Source of the DNA: Gemmobacter aquarius
GTDB lineage: Bacteria > Pseudomonadota > Alphaproteobacteria > Rhodobacterales > Rhodobacteraceae
Direction: 5' to 3'
Length of the DNA: 64,000 nt
Assembly: GCF_003060865.1 (NCBI RefSeq)
Contig: NZ_CP028918.1
Location: 3,336,001-3,400,000 of the forward strand
Positions within the stretch are counted from its first letter, which is position 1. Each line of letters starts with the position of its first letter. Made by a program: the position numbers and the translations under genes. Below the pieces are notes generated by a model, which was given only the letters and a program-made list of their open reading frames with translations, did not search any database and was not told the origin of the DNA. Below are positions 62,465 to 64,000 of this stretch, piece by piece.

Positions 62465-62918
62465 CGGCGACCCCGATTTCGTGGGGGCCAAGGCGGTGCT
62501 TTTGTGCGTGGACCGCGTGCTCGTCTATCAGCGCGACGATTTCGCAGGGCTGCCTTGGGCGGGGCTATGGGATTTGCCGGGCGGCGGGCGCGAGGGCAAC
62601 GAGAGTGCCCAAGCCTGCGTGCTGCGCGAGATTGCCGAAGAATTCGGGCTGGCCCTGCCCGAACGGCGGTTGCTGCTCCGGCAGGAATTGCCGTCGATGG
62701 CAGATCCGGCGCGGGCGTCATGGCTGTTCGGCGGCTGGCTGGACGAAGCCGAGATCGCCGCGATCAGGTTCGGAGACGAGGGGCAGCGGTGGGAAATGAT
62801 GTCCGTCGCCGGTTTCATGGCACATGGCGCGGCCATCCCCGAAATGCAGCGCCGCGTCGGTCTGGTCTGGAGCGCGTTGGGCAGGGGCGCGAAATGCATC
62901 ACCGGCCCGACGGAGTAG
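62457..62918 (+). CDS. Nudix hydrolase
   Basis: A 153-residue hydrolase with the Nudix box GGGREGNESAQACVLREIAEE-F (about residues 42-64), G-x5-E-x7-RE-x2-EE-x-G pattern present. The family removes nucleoside-diphosphate linkages; the small size and WDLPGGG are typical of MutT-like or dihydroneopterin-type members. It overlaps the NfeD gene, so it is co-translated with the SPFH unit, but a common function is not evident. Confidence 0.88.
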   Translation: MTDGDPDFVGAKAVLLCVDRVLVYQRDDFAGLPWAGLWDLPGGGREGNESAQACVLREIAEEFGLALPERRLLLRQELPSMADPARASWLFGGWLDEAEIAAIRFGDEGQRWEMMSVAGFMAHGAAIPEMQRRVGLVWSALGRGAKCITGPTE

Positions 62919-62942
62919 GGTGCGCGTTCACGCGCACCACGG

Positions 62943-63128
62943 TCAACCGAGGGTGCGCGCTTCCGAAATCAGCATGATCGGAATCCCGTCACGGATCGGA
63001 AAGGCAAGATTGGCCTCTTTCGACACCAGCTCCTGCTGCGCCGCATCATAGGACAGCGTCGCCTGCGTCACGGGGCACACCAGCGATTCGAGCATGCGGC
63101 GGTCGAAAACGGTTGGCTGGTCGGTCAC
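62943..63128 (-). CDS. Trm112 family protein
   Basis: A 61-residue protein of the Trm112/YcaR family: [19 protein letters not shown] and [17 protein letters not shown]. In eukaryotes and archaea Trm112 stabilises tRNA and protein methyltransferases; in bacteria it is small and uncharacterised. It overlaps the preceding LON-domain gene by 4 bases. A small hairpin (GGTGCGCG and CGCGCACC) lies in the gap to the convergent Nudix gene. Confidence 0.88.
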   Translation of the reverse strand: MTDQPTVFDRRMLESLVCPVTQATLSYDAAQQELVSKEANLAFPIRDGIPIMLISEARTLG

Positions 63129-63769
63129 TGCATCACCTCTTCCCCCGAACCGCCGCGCATGGCGAATTCGATCAGCGTCACAAGCGTCTCGCGCCGCGTG
63201 GTCAGCGACGGCGCCTCCAACAGCGCCTGTTTATCTTCCGGCGTGAACGGGCACAGCATCGACAGCGAATTGATCAGCAACTCGGTTTCCGCCTCTTTCA
63301 GGCTCGACCAGTCAGTCGACAGATTCAGCGACAAGAAGAACCGGTTCAGCAGCGACAGGAATTCCGCACGCTGGAACCCCGCATCTTCCTCCTGAGGGCC
63401 AAGGTCGCGACCGAAACCCGACCAATCGACATTGCAACGCCGATAAGGCGCAAAGCCCTGCACTTCCTCTTTCACCCGAAACCGCGAGATGCCGGAAAGC
63501 GTGATCATGTAACGCCCGTCTTCGGTTTCCGAAAACCCCGTCACGCGGCCCGCACAACCGATGGCGTTCAGCCGCTTCTCCCCCGTTCCCGGAACTTCGC
63601 GCGTCTGGATCATCCCGATCAGCCGATGCTTGGTTTTCAGGCAATCCTCGATCATCGCCAGATAGCGCGGCTCGAAGATATGCAAAGGAAGGCGGCCACG
63701 GGGCAGCAAAAGCGCTCCGGGCAGGGGAAAGACGGGAACCGTTTCCGGCAAGTCGGCTGCGTGCATCAT
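63125..63769 (-). CDS. LON peptidase substrate-binding domain protein
   Basis: A 214-residue stand-alone LON N-domain. Hallmarks are [25 protein letters not shown] (in parts: [17 protein letters not shown], residues about 21-37), IGMIQT and the GCAGRVTGF turn. It lacks the ATPase and protease parts of Lon, so it is probably a regulatory or adaptor protein. It is downstream of the YbbN-like gene and upstream of the Trm112 gene. Confidence 0.88.
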   Translation of the reverse strand: MMHAADLPETVPVFPLPGALLLPRGRLPLHIFEPRYLAMIEDCLKTKHRLIGMIQTREVPGTGEKRLNAIGCAGRVTGFSETEDGRYMITLSGISRFRVKEEVQGFAPYRRCNVDWSGFGRDLGPQEEDAGFQRAEFLSLLNRFFLSLNLSTDWSSLKEAETELLINSLSMLCPFTPEDKQALLEAPSLTTRRETLVTLIEFAMRGGSGEEVMQ

Positions 63770-63796
63770 GGGGGGTCAGATAGCCCGCACAGGGGG

Positions 63797-64000
63797 TTAG
63801 GCAAATATCATCGACGACAGGCGGCGACGGCCTTTCAGCACCACCGGATCGGTGGGCTTCAATGCCTCGAAAATCGTCATCAACTGCGTCTTTGCCGCCG
63901 CATCGTTCCATTCGCGGTCAAGCCGGAACAGATCGAGCAGGGTATCTACAGCCTCGTCCACCTTGCCCGCCGCATGCAGCGCAAGCGCAAGGTCGAAGCG
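63797..64000 (-). CDS. Thioredoxin/TPR co-chaperone YbbN-like protein, C-terminal end
   Basis: The last 67 residues of a gene running out of the window. They form helical repeats (LHAAGKVDEAVDTLLDLF, then REWNDAAAKTQLMTIFEAL), and the tail GRRRLSSMIFA is typical of rhodobacterial YbbN-type proteins, which join a thioredoxin fold to TPR repeats. The thioredoxin part must lie beyond position 64000. The stop is 28 bases before the LON-domain gene, so both are likely one operon. Confidence 0.75.
   Translation of the reverse strand, partial: RFDLALALHAAGKVDEAVDTLLDLFRLDREWNDAAAKTQLMTIFEALKPTDPVVLKGRRRLSSMIFA

Noticed and set aside
1..64000. Prophage, integron, insertion sequence or conjugative element
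   Set aside because: No transposase, integrase, phage structural or transfer gene was found; the only accessory-looking module is the parDE-like pair.

Overview
The window is a GC-rich chromosomal segment of an alphaproteobacterium, most likely of the order Rhodobacterales (Paracoccaceae/Roseobacteraceae). The clues are the petABC cytochrome bc1 operon of Rhodobacter type, a malyl-CoA lyase whose catalytic positions match R. sphaeroides Mcl1, an ScfR/RamB-type regulator, a TIGR02302-type protein, DUF1523 and DUF1244 proteins, hydrophobic-anchored RTX proteins, and a zinc-ribbon-bearing DinB. No phage, insertion sequence, CRISPR or rRNA was seen. Gene density is very high, with many ATGA, GTGA or TGATG overlaps.

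Layout. 1-5.4 kb: envelope and division genes (TIGR02302 protein, zinc-ribbon protein, ftsE-ftsX-plsC). 5.4-14.1 kb: a one-carbon/C2 assimilation block with an ScfR-family regulator divergent from sga-mclA-mtkA-mtkB (serine cycle), then a kinase, accA and a second malyl-CoA lyase (mcl1, ethylmalonyl-CoA pathway type). 14.2-18.5 kb: an enolase-superfamily epimerase with a D-amino-acid transaminase, an RTX protein, a DUF1244 protein and an N-formylglutamate amidohydrolase. 18.7-24.9 kb: pyk, a small membrane protein, rpmI-rplT and pheS-pheT. 25-28.6 kb: three small membrane proteins, panB-panC and a cupin. 28.6-32.5 kb: L,D-transpeptidase, a zinc-ribbon protein, pgsA-moaD-moaE and truB. 32.5-40 kb: DUF1643, a second RTX protein, rpsO, a parDE-like toxin-antitoxin, pnp, FkbM methyltransferase plus glycosyltransferase, and a 1-Cys peroxiredoxin.

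40-51 kb: aldehyde dehydrogenase, two GFA-family proteins, an Fe-S flavin oxidoreductase, a tight ggt-msrC-GFA-homocysteine methyltransferase-RluA operon, an ATPase/STAS pair, hspQ, a lipoprotein transglycosylase and lolA. 51.5-57.9 kb: dadA, petABC, PAP2 phosphatase, LysE exporter and a glutathione S-transferase. 58-64 kb: rpmJ, tRNA-Val(GAC), a second N-formylglutamate amidohydrolase, dinB, GNAT, SPFH-NfeD-Nudix, Trm112, LON-domain protein and the end of a YbbN-like thioredoxin/TPR protein.

How the genes fit together. The clearest system is central carbon assimilation. Sga regenerates glycine from glyoxylate, MtkAB activates malate to malyl-CoA, and MclA cleaves it to acetyl-CoA and glyoxylate. 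Mcl1 and the ScfR-type regulator point to the ethylmalonyl-CoA pathway, which regenerates glyoxylate from acetyl-CoA. Together they imply a facultative C1/C2 assimilator. Key partner genes (hpr, ppc, glyA, ccr, C1 oxidation) lie outside the window. Non-coding signals include a TTGCAC-repeat region between the regulator and sga, a palindrome at the mcl1 promoter, runs of short hairpins around rpmJ/tRNA-Val, and a dispersed intergenic element seen five times.
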